Shown here piece by piece: positions 1 to 9,529 of a stretch of 64,000 bases of DNA. The position numbers and the translations under genes were made by a program. Location: the NCBI GenBank assembly GCA_023422635.1, contig JAFAGO010000029.1:124001-188000 (forward strand), in the 5' to 3' direction. Source of the DNA: Bacteroidota bacterium. GTDB lineage: Bacteria > Bacteroidota > Bacteroidia > Flavobacteriales > Weeksellaceae. A model generated the notes under the pieces. The model ran no database searches and was not told where the DNA came from. It was given only the letters and a program-made list of their open reading frames with translations. Every line of letters begins with the position of its first letter. Positions within the stretch are counted from its first letter, which is position 1.

Positions 1-1215
1 AATGTTTCCGTGGTGTACGATTTTATCGCCTGCCCAAGAAGAATTAACTTGTGGATGTTTTCTTAACGCCATTGCTACCGCTTTGATAATCATATCGTTG
101 AAAGAAACTTTTGTATCTGGAAGAGAGTTGATTTCTTTTCTTGCTTCGATCGCCTTATCCATGCTGATTTCCACCATTAGATAATAATGCGGCGCTGTGA
201 ATTTACTCTCTGCCAAACGTTTAGCGATAATATTACGCATTTGCGAGTTTGGCGTTTCGGAATCTTCACCGGCAACGAAATTAACTGCTGCTTGCGCTGG
301 AGCTGCTGCAGGTTGTGCTGCTTTAGGAGCTGTGGCTGCTGCAGGTGTAAAGTTTTCGATATCTTTTTTAACGATTCTGCCGTTTTCGCCAGAACCTTGA
401 AGGGCATGAATATCAATTCCTTTATCTTCTGCCATTTTTCTTGCCAATGGAGAAATTGCAACTCTATCCGAAGATGAAGCGGCTACTGCTGGCTGAGAAA
501 CGTCTTTAGCAGCTACTGCATTTTCTTGCGATTTTTGTGCAGCTGGTACAGCTTGTGGTTTACCTCCTCCTGCAACGATTGCAGAAACATCGGTTCCCGC
601 AGGACCAATAATCGCTAAGACTGTATCTACCGGTGAAGCATCGCCTTCTGCAACGCCTTGATAAAGTAATGTTCCATCTACTTCTGATTCAAAATCTTGA
701 ACGGCTTTGTCGGTTTCGATTTCTGCAAGAATATCGCCTTCTTTTACCGCATCGCCAACATTTTTATGCCATTTTGCAACTTTACCTTCAGACATGGTAT
801 CGGAAAGGCGCGGCATGGTGATAACTTCTACGCCTTCTGGAATTTCTGCTGAAGCAGTTTCCTTTTCAACTGGCTCAGTAGTTTCAACGTCAGTAACGTT
901 GTTCTCTGTTTTATGTTCTTCAGGAATAGCTGCTGCTTCTGAAGTGGCACCATCTTTTAGGGAAGAGATATCTTCACCTTCGTTACCAATAATCGCTAAA
1001 ATAGAATCTACTGGAGCAGAAGCTCCTTCTTCCACACCGATGTACAAAAGGGTACCTTCAGTTTCGGATTCGAAATCCTGAACGGCTTTATCGGTTTCAA
1101 TTTCCGCAAGGATATCGCCTTCTTTTACTTTGTCGCCTACTTTTTTATGCCATTTTGCCACCTTACCATCCGTCATTGTATCGGAAAGTCGTGGCATTGT
1201 GATTACTTCTGCCAT
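1..1215 (-). CDS. pdhC: Pyruvate dehydrogenase E2, dihydrolipoamide acetyltransferase (3' part outside window)
   Basis: Transfers the acetyl group from E1-bound hydroxyethyl-ThDP to CoA through lipoyl-lysine, as the core of the cytoplasmic pyruvate dehydrogenase complex. The 405 visible codons read without a stop from ATG at 1215 to the window edge. Two lipoyl domains are visible (about residues 1-76 and 130-205, each with the lipoylation motif ETDKAVQ), then Ala/Pro-rich linkers. A peripheral subunit-binding domain follows (about 245-285, VAISPLARKMAEDKG), and then the start of the acyltransferase domain (AKRLAESKFTAPHYYL). The catalytic His/Asp region lies outside the window. It sits 82 bp downstream of the E1 alpha gene on the same strand, so the two are probably co-transcribed. 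Confidence 0.95.
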   Translation of the reverse strand, partial: MAEVITMPRLSDTMTDGKVAKWHKKVGDKVKEGDILAEIETDKAVQDFESETEGTLLYIGVEEGASAPVDSILAIIGNEGEDISSLKDGATSEAAAIPEEHKTENNVTDVETTEPVEKETASAEIPEGVEVITMPRLSDTMSEGKVAKWHKNVGDAVKEGDILAEIETDKAVQDFESEVDGTLLYQGVAEGDASPVDTVLAIIGPAGTDVSAIVAGGGKPQAVPAAQKSQENAVAAKDVSQPAVAASSSDRVAISPLARKMAEDKGIDIHALQGSGENGRIVKKDIENFTPAAATAPKAAQPAAAPAQAAVNFVAGEDSETPNSQMRNIIAKRLAESKFTAPHYYLMVEISMDKAIEARKEINSLPDTKVSFNDMIIKAVAMALRKHPQVNSSWAGDKIVHHGNI

Positions 1216-1297
1216 ATTTTATAAATGTGATAATGAGTGAATGTGGAATTTAGAAATCGTAATTCCTAACTTCCACAATTACTTAATAATCGATTGT

Positions 1298-2299
1298 TTA
1301 GTTTTCTAATTTGTCTACAAAAGGATAATTTTCCTGAGCATATACATACTCGTAGATTTTCTCTGGATCTGGATATGGAGAATTTTCCATAAAATCTACA
1401 CATTCTTCAACAAAATCTTTAGATTCTGAATCAATTGCGTTTAATTCTTCTTCTGTTGCCCAACCATTTTGTAAAATTCTGTTTTTCACCAATTCGATAG
1501 GATCGTCTTCTTTATGAAGCGCAACTTCTTCTTTGGTTCTGTATGGTTCAGCATCGGACATAGAGTGACCTCTGTAACGATATGTTCTGGCTTCAATAAA
1601 AGTTGGACCATCACCTCTTCTTGCTCTTTCGATTGCTTCATGAGCTGCTTCTGCCACTTTTTCAGGATCCATAGCATCTACTGCTAAACAAGGCATTTCA
1701 TATCCTAATCCTAATTTGTAAATATCTTCGTGGTTTGCAGTCCTGTGTACTGAAGTTCCCATTGCATATTGGTTATTTTCTACCACAAAAACTACAGGAA
1801 GTTTCCAGTTCATTGCCATATTGAAGGTTTCGTGCAAAGATCCTTGTCTTGCAGCTCCATCTCCAAAAAACGTCATACAAACCGCTTTACGGTCAAAATA
1901 TTTATCTGCAAATGCGATTCCAGCGCCCAAAGGAATTTGGCCTCCAACGATACCGTGTCCACCATAGAAACGGTGCTCTTTGCTAAAAATATGCATAGAA
2001 CCACCCATACCTCCAGAAGTTCCGGTTGCTTTACCGCAAAGTTCAGCAAGGATTCTTTTCGGATCAACACCCATTGCCATTGGATGAATGTGACATCTGT
2101 AGGCCGTAATCATACTGTCCTTCGTCAAATCCATAGCGTGAGCAAAACCAGCAGGAATTGCTTCCTGACCGTTGTATAAGTGTAAAAAACCTCTAATTTT
2201 CTGTTTTAGGTAAAGAGAACGGCATTTATCTTCAAACCTTCTCCACATCGTCATGTCTTTATACCAATTCAGGTAGACATCTTTAGAAAACTCTTTCAT
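1298..2299 (-). CDS. pdhA: Pyruvate dehydrogenase E1 component, alpha subunit
   Basis: ThDP-dependent decarboxylation of pyruvate and reductive acetylation of the E2 lipoyl group, as an alpha2beta2 E1 with a separately encoded beta subunit (not in this window). The 333-aa length is normal for the family. The ThDP-binding motif is present (FFGDGAARQG followed by VVENNQYAMGT, about residues 142-180). The phosphorylation-loop region RYRGHSMSDAEPYRT and the early FLHLYNGQEA motif are also there. Start ATG at 2299 lies 20 bp behind a TATTTTTG promoter element. The E2 gene follows. Confidence 0.96.
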   Translation of the reverse strand: MKEFSKDVYLNWYKDMTMWRRFEDKCRSLYLKQKIRGFLHLYNGQEAIPAGFAHAMDLTKDSMITAYRCHIHPMAMGVDPKRILAELCGKATGTSGGMGGSMHIFSKEHRFYGGHGIVGGQIPLGAGIAFADKYFDRKAVCMTFFGDGAARQGSLHETFNMAMNWKLPVVFVVENNQYAMGTSVHRTANHEDIYKLGLGYEMPCLAVDAMDPEKVAEAAHEAIERARRGDGPTFIEARTYRYRGHSMSDAEPYRTKEEVALHKEDDPIELVKNRILQNGWATEEELNAIDSESKDFVEECVDFMENSPYPDPEKIYEYVYAQENYPFVDKLEN

Positions 2300-2319
2300 G
2301 CGTTATTGAAATTATACGA

Positions 2320-2327
2320 CAAAAATA
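2320..2327 (-). promoter_or_regulatory. -7 promoter element of pdhA
   Basis: Minus-strand TATTTTTG fits the Bacteroidota -7 consensus TAnnTTTG, 20 bp upstream of the pdhA start. No clear -33 TTG is seen. Confidence 0.5.
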
Positions 2328-2388
2328 GTAAAAAAGAATTTTGTATTGAATACATCGCCCATTTAATTTACGGAAATGAATATGAGAT

Positions 2389-3045
2389 TTATCCTATGCG
2401 CTTACGAACAAAAATCTCATAAGCCAAATAGATGAGCGGTAAAAACATTATTGCTAAATACAAAGCGTTTTGTACCGCTTGTGCAGGTTCAACAGCGACA
2501 GCATACACCAAACCTAAAACAGCACCACCCATATGCGCCGCGTGACCAATATTATCTCCAGCTCTTGGATTGATCATGCTGTATACAGAATACCCGAAAT
2601 ACAACAAACCAAAAATATAACCAGGAATAGGAATGGGAATGAAGAAAAAATAAATACCAATTTGCGGAAAAATAGCAATTGCTGCAAATAAAATTCCAGA
2701 TACGCCTCCACTTGCGCCAATTGCGGAATACCAACCTTGATTCTTGTACAAATACAGTGAAAAAAGATTACCCAGAAGAATTGAACCTATATAAATGATG
2801 ACAAAACCAATATCCCCAAACGCCTCTAAAACAATTGGCCCAAAGAAATATAAGGTAAGCATATTGAACAACAAATGCGTGATATCGGCATGTAAAAATC
2901 CGGCTGAAAGCAAGCGTATGTATTCTTTCTTATACACAACGGCGCTAACATTGAATTTATATTTTTCGAAAAACGCAGGATTTTGAAATCCAATAAAACT
3001 CACAATAGCCGTGACCGCAATAAAAATTAGTAATAAAGTATTCAT
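2389..3045 (-). CDS. Rhomboid family intramembrane serine protease
   Basis: Polytopic inner-membrane protease that cleaves substrates within the membrane. The 218 aa contain about six hydrophobic segments. The catalytic serine is in IGASGGVSG (about residue 111) and the catalytic histidine in DNIGHAAHMGG (about residue 170). The HADITHLLFNMLTLYFFG motif (about 52-69) corresponds to the family HxxxxHxxxN region. It lies 34 bp downstream of the PagL-like gene, at the end of the parE-parC run. The substrate is unknown. Confidence 0.9.
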   Translation of the reverse strand: MNTLLLIFIAVTAIVSFIGFQNPAFFEKYKFNVSAVVYKKEYIRLLSAGFLHADITHLLFNMLTLYFFGPIVLEAFGDIGFVIIYIGSILLGNLFSLYLYKNQGWYSAIGASGGVSGILFAAIAIFPQIGIYFFFIPIPIPGYIFGLLYFGYSVYSMINPRAGDNIGHAAHMGGAVLGLVYAVAVEPAQAVQNALYLAIMFLPLIYLAYEIFVRKRIG

Positions 3046-3079
3046 CTATTTATTTTTTTAACAATTGAAAGAAGCAAAT

Positions 3080-4165
3080 TTAAAGCCGAACAAAAAGTCC
3101 AAAGTTTACAAAATCTGCCTGTGATTTGTGGGAATTTAGTGTTCCTTGAAAGCCGAATTTCGGTGTAAGATAGTATTTTAGATTGGCGTTCCAATAGATT
3201 TTTTGGTTGTACGGACTTTTAAAATACACATATTCACCTACATTTCCATTCAATGCAACGCTTCCAAATCTGAACTCAATTCCGGCACTTGCACCCACTC
3301 GCAAATGTTCTAAAGATTCCCCAAGATAAATAATCGAGTCCGAATGTACTGCCGGATTATACACCTGCTCAAAATAAACTACATCTGTACCCAAACGAAA
3401 GCCAATCATTGGATTAAGAAAATAATTGTAGCCCGCGTAGAATCCGTAACGTGTAAAACCACCTTTTTGTCTGTATTTCCCTCTACTCCCAATTCCTGCG
3501 CTGAGCTCAATACCATTTTTTTTGAAATTTAATTCTTGATGTGAAGTGTTAGCTGAATCTTTTTTACTATTAAAATCTTTCCGAATTCCTATGCCAAGAT
3601 TAATAGAATTTGCTCCAAAATTTGGGAGATGAAATGCACCATTTGAGGAATGCTGTAAGGTAAAGAACGGAAGCAATTTCCAATCTTCTACCACCTTAAT
3701 TTCTGCTCCCAATGTCGCTCCGAAAAGTGCATTAACATGCGATCCAAAAACAATAGATTTCGGTTCGTTAAATACTGTTACTGTTGCATACGCTGCCCCA
3801 ATTTCAGGTGCAATAAATACTCTTTGGTGAGGATTTTTAACAAGATTAAGTTCAGTAGAAAGTGAAATCCCATAGACTTCTCCAAAAGAAACGCCGTTGT
3901 ATTTCATATCCGTCATATCCCAATACACAAGGGATAAACTAACATTATCGGCACCAAAAAAGCGAACCCATTCTTGAGTATCTGGATTCAGTTTTTTCCC
4001 AGCACTCATACGAATTCCATTGCTATAATTACGATCAACACCATGGATTCGACCAATTCCAACGCCGTAAAACGAACGATAATCCACAAAAAAATCTTTG
4101 TTTTGAGACCAAAGTGTAAACGAAAAAAAGAAAGCAAAAAGCAGACAGAAAAACTTCTTCAACAT
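3080..4165 (-). CDS. Acyloxyacyl hydrolase / lipid A 3-O-deacylase (PagL-like) outer membrane protein
   Basis: Predicted outer-membrane beta-barrel enzyme that removes an acyl chain from lipid A. A signal peptide covers about residues 1-20 (hydrophobic, ending LWSQ). The PagL-type active-site signature His-Ser-x-Asn is visible as HSSNGAFHLPNFGANS (about residues 172-187). The second half (about 210-361) is a further series of amphipathic strands ending FGLFVRL, typical of the longer Bacteroidota version. It starts 7 bp after the parC stop. Deacylase activity is inferred from the motif only. Confidence 0.75.
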   Translation of the reverse strand: MLKKFFCLLFAFFFSFTLWSQNKDFFVDYRSFYGVGIGRIHGVDRNYSNGIRMSAGKKLNPDTQEWVRFFGADNVSLSLVYWDMTDMKYNGVSFGEVYGISLSTELNLVKNPHQRVFIAPEIGAAYATVTVFNEPKSIVFGSHVNALFGATLGAEIKVVEDWKLLPFFTLQHSSNGAFHLPNFGANSINLGIGIRKDFNSKKDSANTSHQELNFKKNGIELSAGIGSRGKYRQKGGFTRYGFYAGYNYFLNPMIGFRLGTDVVYFEQVYNPAVHSDSIIYLGESLEHLRVGASAGIEFRFGSVALNGNVGEYVYFKSPYNQKIYWNANLKYYLTPKFGFQGTLNSHKSQADFVNFGLFVRL

Positions 4166-4172
4166 TCAAATT

Positions 4173-6749
4173 TTATTCATCGAAAAGACTTTCTATTTTT
4201 CCTTCATCGGGAATTTCACCATCATCAGAATCGGTATTGGACGGATCTTCTTCAACTTCTAAAACTTCTTCAACGGGTTCAGGAATCGAGATATTTATCG
4301 TTTTCACTTTACTTTTAGTAAGTTGATTTCCTATTGCTTTAATACCTTTTATCGCGATAAAATCATCAATATTAATGGTTTCAGGATCTTTATCTTTCCC
4401 TTTTTCCTTCGCAAAAATAATTTCCGCCGAAGCGTTAGAAGCAACTATTACATTTTCGATGAAAGATTTAGGATGCTCTGAAGGCATAAAACCTTGCACA
4501 TTCGTATTGTTTTCAAGTAGGAATCTTTTGATAAAATAGATGCCTTTATCACCATCAAAATAAATACAAGTTACGGCTTGGTCGGGTTTCCACTTTTCGA
4601 GCACTAAGTATTCATCATCAAAGCGATTGCTTAAATCGAAAGTGGTTAAACGGGCTTCACCTTGTGTATTGATGACCAAAATTTTATCGTCTCCTTTAAA
4701 ATTTCCAAGTAAAGTTCCGCGACCGTCGGCATTTAAACGACGAACGGTTTCATCGAACCAAATTTTACGCGGTGCTAAAGTAGAAACGCCTTCTTCTTTC
4801 ATTTCGACTTTCTTGATTGCATATTTGGTTACCAAGTTTCCTTTGGAATCTCGACCTTTAATTGCAAGTTCCGAAAAGTCGATATCCATCCGGTTTTTAC
4901 GGATTCTTGGATTGGGTTTTAAAAGAACAGAAACGGTTTCGGCTTCTCCATTTGGATTGGCAGAAAAGTAAAGCATTTCTGAACTTTTTTTGTCCGAAGC
5001 CAGTTTATAATCGGTATTTCGCGTGATGGAAGTCACCGAGAAACGCTTCATATAATAAGGCCCTTCTCGACCTTCGCGGTAAATCATATTGTACACTGTA
5101 CGTTTGTCGTTCTTCTTCCAAACCGCAACATGCACAATATCTTTCCCGATAAAAGTTTTGGCTTCCACTTTTACCACTTTCATTGTGCCATCTTTTCGGA
5201 AGGTAATGATGTCGTCAATATCCGAACAATCGAACAAATATTCATCTTTACGAAGTGAAGTTCCCACAAATCCTTCTGCGAAATTCGCATAGAATTTTAC
5301 GTTAGCAACGGCAACTTTTGTCGCATCGATGGTATCGAAAATGCGAAGTTCCGTTTTACGAATTTTATCTTTTCCGTATTTTTTCTGAATGTTTTGATAA
5401 TACTCTACCGAATACTGAATAAGGTTATCGAGATTGTATTTGCATTGCTCAATTTTACCTTCCAGAGCGGCGATATTTTCTTTAAATTTATCCAAGTCGA
5501 AACGCGAAATTCTTTTAATTCGAATTTCGGTTAATTTTACAATATCTTCTTCGGTAACGGCACGTAAAAGATGTTTGGTATGCGGTTTTAAACCTTCATC
5601 AATCGTTTTGATAACTTCTTCCCAAGATTTAACTTCTTCGATATCGTGGTAAACTCTATTTTCAATGAAGATTCTTTCCAGTGAAGCAAAATGCCAGCTT
5701 TCTTGCAGTTCATGCAATTCAATTTCAAGTTCTTTCTTTAAAAGGGAAACCGTGTGATCGGTATTCATCCGCAAGATTTCGGAAACGGAAAGAAACATCG
5801 GCTTATCGCCTACAATTACGCAGGCGTTTGGCGATATCGAAACTTGGCAGTCGGTAAAAGCGTATAGTGCATCAATGGTTTTATCTGGCGAAACATCGGG
5901 ATGAAGATGGATGATAATTTCTACTTTATCCGAGGTGTTATCTTCGATTTTTTTAATCTTGATCTTTCCTCTTTCATTTGCCTTTAAAATGGAATCAATT
6001 AAATCTCCCGTTGTTTTAGAATACGGAAGTTCGCTAATGGTTAACGTATGTTTATCGGTTTGCGAGATTCTGGCTCTGGCTCTTACTTTCCCACCACGTT
6101 GTCCATCGTTATATTCCGAAACATCTAAAAGACCACCCGTAAGAAAATCCGGAAAAAGTTCGAATTTCTTACCTTTTAAATAGGAAATGGAAGCCGTAAT
6201 AAGCTCGTTAAAATTATGAGGAAGAATTTTGGTTGAAAGTCCAACCCCAATTCCCTCAACGCCTTGCGCCAAAAGCAAAGGAAATTTCACAGGAAGGTCG
6301 ATCGGTTCATTATTTCTTCCATCGTATGATTTCGCCCAATCGGTAGTTTTAGGATTAAAAACCACTTCTAAAGCAAATGGTGTTAACCTTGCCTCAATGT
6401 AACGCGCGGCCGCCGCGGAATCGCCGGTATAAACGTTTCCCCAGTTTCCCTGCGTATCGATCAGAAGCTCTTTTTGGCCAATTTGCACCATGGCATCGGT
6501 GATGGAAGCGTCGCCATGGGGGTGATACTTCATGGTATTCCCTACGATGTTGGCGACTTTATTGTATCGGCCGTCTTCTAGTTCCCTCATCGAGTGCATT
6601 ATCCTTCTCTGAACGGGCTTAAATCCATCATATACCGATGGTATCGCCCGATCAAGAATTACATACGATGCATAATCCAGAAACCAGTCTTTGTACAGGC
6701 CTGAAACTTTTTTTAAACTTTCTCCTTCTTTTGGAAATTCTTCTGTCAT
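4173..6749 (-). CDS. parC: DNA topoisomerase IV, subunit A
   Basis: DNA-cleaving subunit that relaxes supercoils and decatenates daughter chromosomes together with ParE. The 858 aa hold the N-terminal winged-helix/tower region with the active-site tyrosine in AAAARYIEARLTP (about Tyr117). The quinolone-pocket helix is HPHGDASITDAM. The C-terminal beta-pinwheel region is poorly conserved and ends in an acidic tail (EEDPSNTDSDDGEIPDEG). The start ATG overlaps the stop of the upstream small membrane protein by 4 bp (ATGA), indicating translational coupling. Pairing with the adjacent shorter-type B subunit (627 aa) argues for topoisomerase IV rather than gyrase. Confidence 0.93.
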   Translation of the reverse strand: MTEEFPKEGESLKKVSGLYKDWFLDYASYVILDRAIPSVYDGFKPVQRRIMHSMRELEDGRYNKVANIVGNTMKYHPHGDASITDAMVQIGQKELLIDTQGNWGNVYTGDSAAAARYIEARLTPFALEVVFNPKTTDWAKSYDGRNNEPIDLPVKFPLLLAQGVEGIGVGLSTKILPHNFNELITASISYLKGKKFELFPDFLTGGLLDVSEYNDGQRGGKVRARARISQTDKHTLTISELPYSKTTGDLIDSILKANERGKIKIKKIEDNTSDKVEIIIHLHPDVSPDKTIDALYAFTDCQVSISPNACVIVGDKPMFLSVSEILRMNTDHTVSLLKKELEIELHELQESWHFASLERIFIENRVYHDIEEVKSWEEVIKTIDEGLKPHTKHLLRAVTEEDIVKLTEIRIKRISRFDLDKFKENIAALEGKIEQCKYNLDNLIQYSVEYYQNIQKKYGKDKIRKTELRIFDTIDATKVAVANVKFYANFAEGFVGTSLRKDEYLFDCSDIDDIITFRKDGTMKVVKVEAKTFIGKDIVHVAVWKKNDKRTVYNMIYREGREGPYYMKRFSVTSITRNTDYKLASDKKSSEMLYFSANPNGEAETVSVLLKPNPRIRKNRMDIDFSELAIKGRDSKGNLVTKYAIKKVEMKEEGVSTLAPRKIWFDETVRRLNADGRGTLLGNFKGDDKILVINTQGEARLTTFDLSNRFDDEYLVLEKWKPDQAVTCIYFDGDKGIYFIKRFLLENNTNVQGFMPSEHPKSFIENVIVASNASAEIIFAKEKGKDKDPETINIDDFIAIKGIKAIGNQLTKSKVKTINISIPEPVEEVLEVEEDPSNTDSDDGEIPDEGKIESLFDE

Positions 6750-7240
6750 GCGCTAATGATATTGGCTTGGCATTGTTGATTGTTAGCGCTAACTACTTTA
6801 CATAGTGAGCGTTTTAGATCCCGAGCTTGTTTTGATGTTAGGTATGAAATATCGTACTTCAAAACGGTTGCTGTACTTTTTTTACTTGTTATTGTTATGT
6901 ATAATCTTCTAAAAATAAAAAGATCTATAAGTTCGTATTTCACAAATTTATACTTTGGAAATTCGTCGTTCAAAGGTTTATTTAGAATTGGAAATACATT
7001 TCTATTTCTAAAATTTAGTGCTTCCCCATCACTATCGTATTCAAAAATTTGTCGGCCACGATAATAGAAAAGTAAAAGCAAAAGAATGGGAACAATTAGC
7101 AAAAGGTAGCTTTTCCAACCTAAAAAATCCATTTTTAATTGATCGATCACAAAAATTGATATTCCTGCGAAAAAAACGACAAGCAACAACGTACCGACAA
7201 AATGGTACCTTGGTGCTTTTGCACGATTACTGAGTCTCAT
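6746..7240 (-). CDS. Conserved hypothetical membrane protein between parE and parC
   Basis: Not recognised as a named family. The 164 aa start with a basic segment, then two hydrophobic helices (about residues 14-32 and 42-60), then a soluble domain rich in aromatic and basic residues (PH-like size). It lies between parE (47 bp upstream) and parC (4-bp overlap), so it is expressed with topoisomerase IV. A role in that process is not shown by the sequence. Its layout resembles small flavobacterial proteins with two TM helices and a cytoplasmic PH-like domain. Confidence 0.8.
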   Translation of the reverse strand: MRLSNRAKAPRYHFVGTLLLVVFFAGISIFVIDQLKMDFLGWKSYLLLIVPILLLLLFYYRGRQIFEYDSDGEALNFRNRNVFPILNKPLNDEFPKYKFVKYELIDLFIFRRLYITITSKKSTATVLKYDISYLTSKQARDLKRSLCKVVSANNQQCQANIISA

Positions 7241-7287
7241 TTGATGTAAAGTTTTTAAATAGTTAAGTTTTTGGTTATTATTTATAA

Positions 7288-9171
7288 TTAAATTTCTACT
7301 TCATCATGTATTTCTTTTCTGTCGATATCAGGATCCTCCACCACTAAGTTATCAAGAATGAACACTTGGCGATCTGGGGTATTTTTTCCCATATAAAATT
7401 CTAATAATTGATTAATCGTTTGGTCTTTACCGATTACAACTGGTTCTAAACGAATATCTTTTCCGATAAAAAATTTAAACTCATCTGGAGAAATTTCTCC
7501 TAAACCTTTGAATCGGGTAATTTCTGGGTTTTTGCCTAATTCTTGAAGCGCTTTTACACGGTCCACTTCTGAGTAGCAGTATCGCGTTTCCTTTTTATTT
7601 CGAACTCTAAACAATGGCGTTTGAAGAATGTACAAATGTCCATTTTTAATTAAATCTGGAAAAAACTGCAAAAAGAAGGTAATCATCAACAAACGAATGT
7701 GCATTCCATCTACATCGGCATCGGTGGCAATAATTACGTGATTATAACGAAGATCTTCCAAAGATTCTTCAATATTTAAAGCGGCTTGAAGAAGATTAAA
7801 TTCTTCATTTTCGTAAACTACTTTTTTGGTTAGTCCGTAACAGTTGAGCGGTTTTCCTTTTAAAGAAAAAACGGCTTGCGTTTCCACATCGCGCGATTTC
7901 GTAATTGATCCGGAAGCAGAATCCCCTTCGGTAATGAAAATTTGAGTTTCCATTTTACGTTCTGCTTTTTGATCATTGTAATGTTGCCTGCAATCACGAA
8001 GTTTTTTATTGTGAAGCGACACTTTCTTTGCACGTTCTCGGGCTAATTTCTGAATTCCTGAAAGCTCTTTTCTTTCACGCTCAGAAATTAAAATTTTTCG
8101 TTGAATGGCTTCCGCAATTTCCGGATGTTTATGCAGAAAATTATCCAACTTATTTTTCAGAAAATCGATAATAAATGTTCTCACCGTAGGACCGTTCGGG
8201 CCCATTTCGCTCGATCCGAGTTTTGTTTTGGTTTGAGATTCAAAAACGGGTTCTTCAACATTAATCGAAATGGCAGCAATAATTGATTTCCGAATATCGG
8301 AAGCATCAAAATTTTTATTGAAAAATTCGCGAATGGTTTTTACATAAGCTTCGCGAAATGCATTTAAATGCGTTCCACCTTGCGTTGTATTTTGTCCGTT
8401 AACAAACGAAAAATAGGTTTCGGTTTGGGATTTATCGGAATGGGTGATGCCAACTTCAATATCTTCATCTTGCAAATGGATGATTGGATACAAAATTTCA
8501 CCTTCGAGTTCTTCTTCCAATAAATCTTTTAATCCATTTTCGGAATAGAATGTTTCGCCGTTAAAAATAATTTTCAAACCAGGATTTAGATAAGAATAAT
8601 TGCGAAGCATGCGCTCGATATATTCTTTTCTAAACTTAAAATTGGTGAAAATATCGTGATCGGGAATAAAGGTGATTTCGGTTCCGTTTCGATCGGAAGT
8701 ATCGACTTCAGGTTTCTCCTCCGTAATTTTTCCGCGAGAAAACTCTGCCATTTTCATTTTGCCTTCCCGGAAAGAGCGTACTTTGAAATAATCAGATAGG
8801 GCATTTACCGCTTTCGTACCAACTCCATTTAAACCAACCGATTTTTTAAAGGCCTTGCTATCGTACTTTCCACCGGTATTCATTTTGGAAACGGCATCTA
8901 CCATTTTTCCAAGTGGAATTCCACGACCAAAATCTCGTATTACGACTTTTCTTTCATCGAGTTTAATTTCAATTCGCTTACCGGATTTCATACGAAATTC
9001 ATCGATGGAATTATCTAAAATTTCTTTCAAAAGAATATAAATTCCATCATCTGCTGAAGAACCATCGCCCAGTTTGCCTATGTACATTCCCGGGCGAAGC
9101 CGGATATGCTCCTGCCATTCCAGCGTTCGTATGTTATCTTCGGAATAATTTGCTTGTTGATTTTCACTCAT
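7288..9171 (-). CDS. parE: DNA topoisomerase IV, subunit B
   Basis: ATPase subunit of topoisomerase IV. The 627 aa show the GHKL ATPase domain: EILDNSIDEF (Asn/Glu box, about residues 48-57), RDFGRGIPLG, and GLNGVGTKAVNAL. The TOPRIM domain follows, with ITEGDSASGS (about 418-427) and the DADVDGMHIR acidic motif. The C-terminal QTINQLLEFYMGKNTPDRQ region is conserved. It is the first gene of the run parE / membrane protein / parC / PagL-like / rhomboid. Confidence 0.95.
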   Translation of the reverse strand: MSENQQANYSEDNIRTLEWQEHIRLRPGMYIGKLGDGSSADDGIYILLKEILDNSIDEFRMKSGKRIEIKLDERKVVIRDFGRGIPLGKMVDAVSKMNTGGKYDSKAFKKSVGLNGVGTKAVNALSDYFKVRSFREGKMKMAEFSRGKITEEKPEVDTSDRNGTEITFIPDHDIFTNFKFRKEYIERMLRNYSYLNPGLKIIFNGETFYSENGLKDLLEEELEGEILYPIIHLQDEDIEVGITHSDKSQTETYFSFVNGQNTTQGGTHLNAFREAYVKTIREFFNKNFDASDIRKSIIAAISINVEEPVFESQTKTKLGSSEMGPNGPTVRTFIIDFLKNKLDNFLHKHPEIAEAIQRKILISERERKELSGIQKLARERAKKVSLHNKKLRDCRQHYNDQKAERKMETQIFITEGDSASGSITKSRDVETQAVFSLKGKPLNCYGLTKKVVYENEEFNLLQAALNIEESLEDLRYNHVIIATDADVDGMHIRLLMITFFLQFFPDLIKNGHLYILQTPLFRVRNKKETRYCYSEVDRVKALQELGKNPEITRFKGLGEISPDEFKFFIGKDIRLEPVVIGKDQTINQLLEFYMGKNTPDRQVFILDNLVVEDPDIDRKEIHDEVEI

Positions 9172-9202
9172 AAAAATATCCTTCTTATCTATCGGAAAGT
9201 GC

Positions 9203-9218
9203 GTTACAGTTGTGTAAC
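9203..9218. promoter_or_regulatory. Short palindrome in the parE leader
   Basis: GTTAC AGTTGT GTAAC, a 5-bp inverted repeat between the putative -7 element (9232-9239) and the parE start. It may be an operator or small leader hairpin. Chance is possible at this arm length. Confidence 0.3.
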
Positions 9219-9231
9219 AGACAAATTTAAT

Positions 9232-9239
9232 AATTTGAA
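9232..9239 (-). promoter_or_regulatory. -7 promoter element of parE
   Basis: Minus-strand TAAATTTG matches TAnnTTTG, 60 bp upstream of the parE start codon. It implies a leader of roughly 50 nt containing the GTTAC/GTAAC palindrome. Confidence 0.45.
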
Positions 9240-9529
9240 AATGAACAGAAAAATTTTGTTGATAATTTTAGAAATGATTCATTTTCTGGAATTTAATTAT
9301 TCTAAACAAACATGTTAATAAAATGAAGATTTCATAAAGACATTCCTCTCCCCTTGTAAACGAAGATTTTGAAAATTAATTCATTATCAAATCTTTTCTT
9401 TCAATTATTCTTAGGATGCAATCCAAGAAGAAACGACTTTAGCAAGTTGAAATAACCAGGAAAATGAAAATTATAAAAAAAGCAATAAATAATTGTTAAA
9501 CCTAAAAATTATGAATTCATCGATAAAAA

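Larger units (their letters stand above)
9172..9510. other. Intergenic region between parE and the 9.5-kb gene
   Basis: 339 bp between divergent genes. It holds the parE promoter and palindrome on its left side. The rest is AT-rich, with no ORF of substance, no clear hairpin and no recognisable promoter for the plus-strand gene. Confidence 0.5.

Noticed and set aside
1769..2179. 136-aa plus-strand open frame inside pdhA
   Set aside because: Antisense shadow of a clear pdhA coding sequence; no family match.
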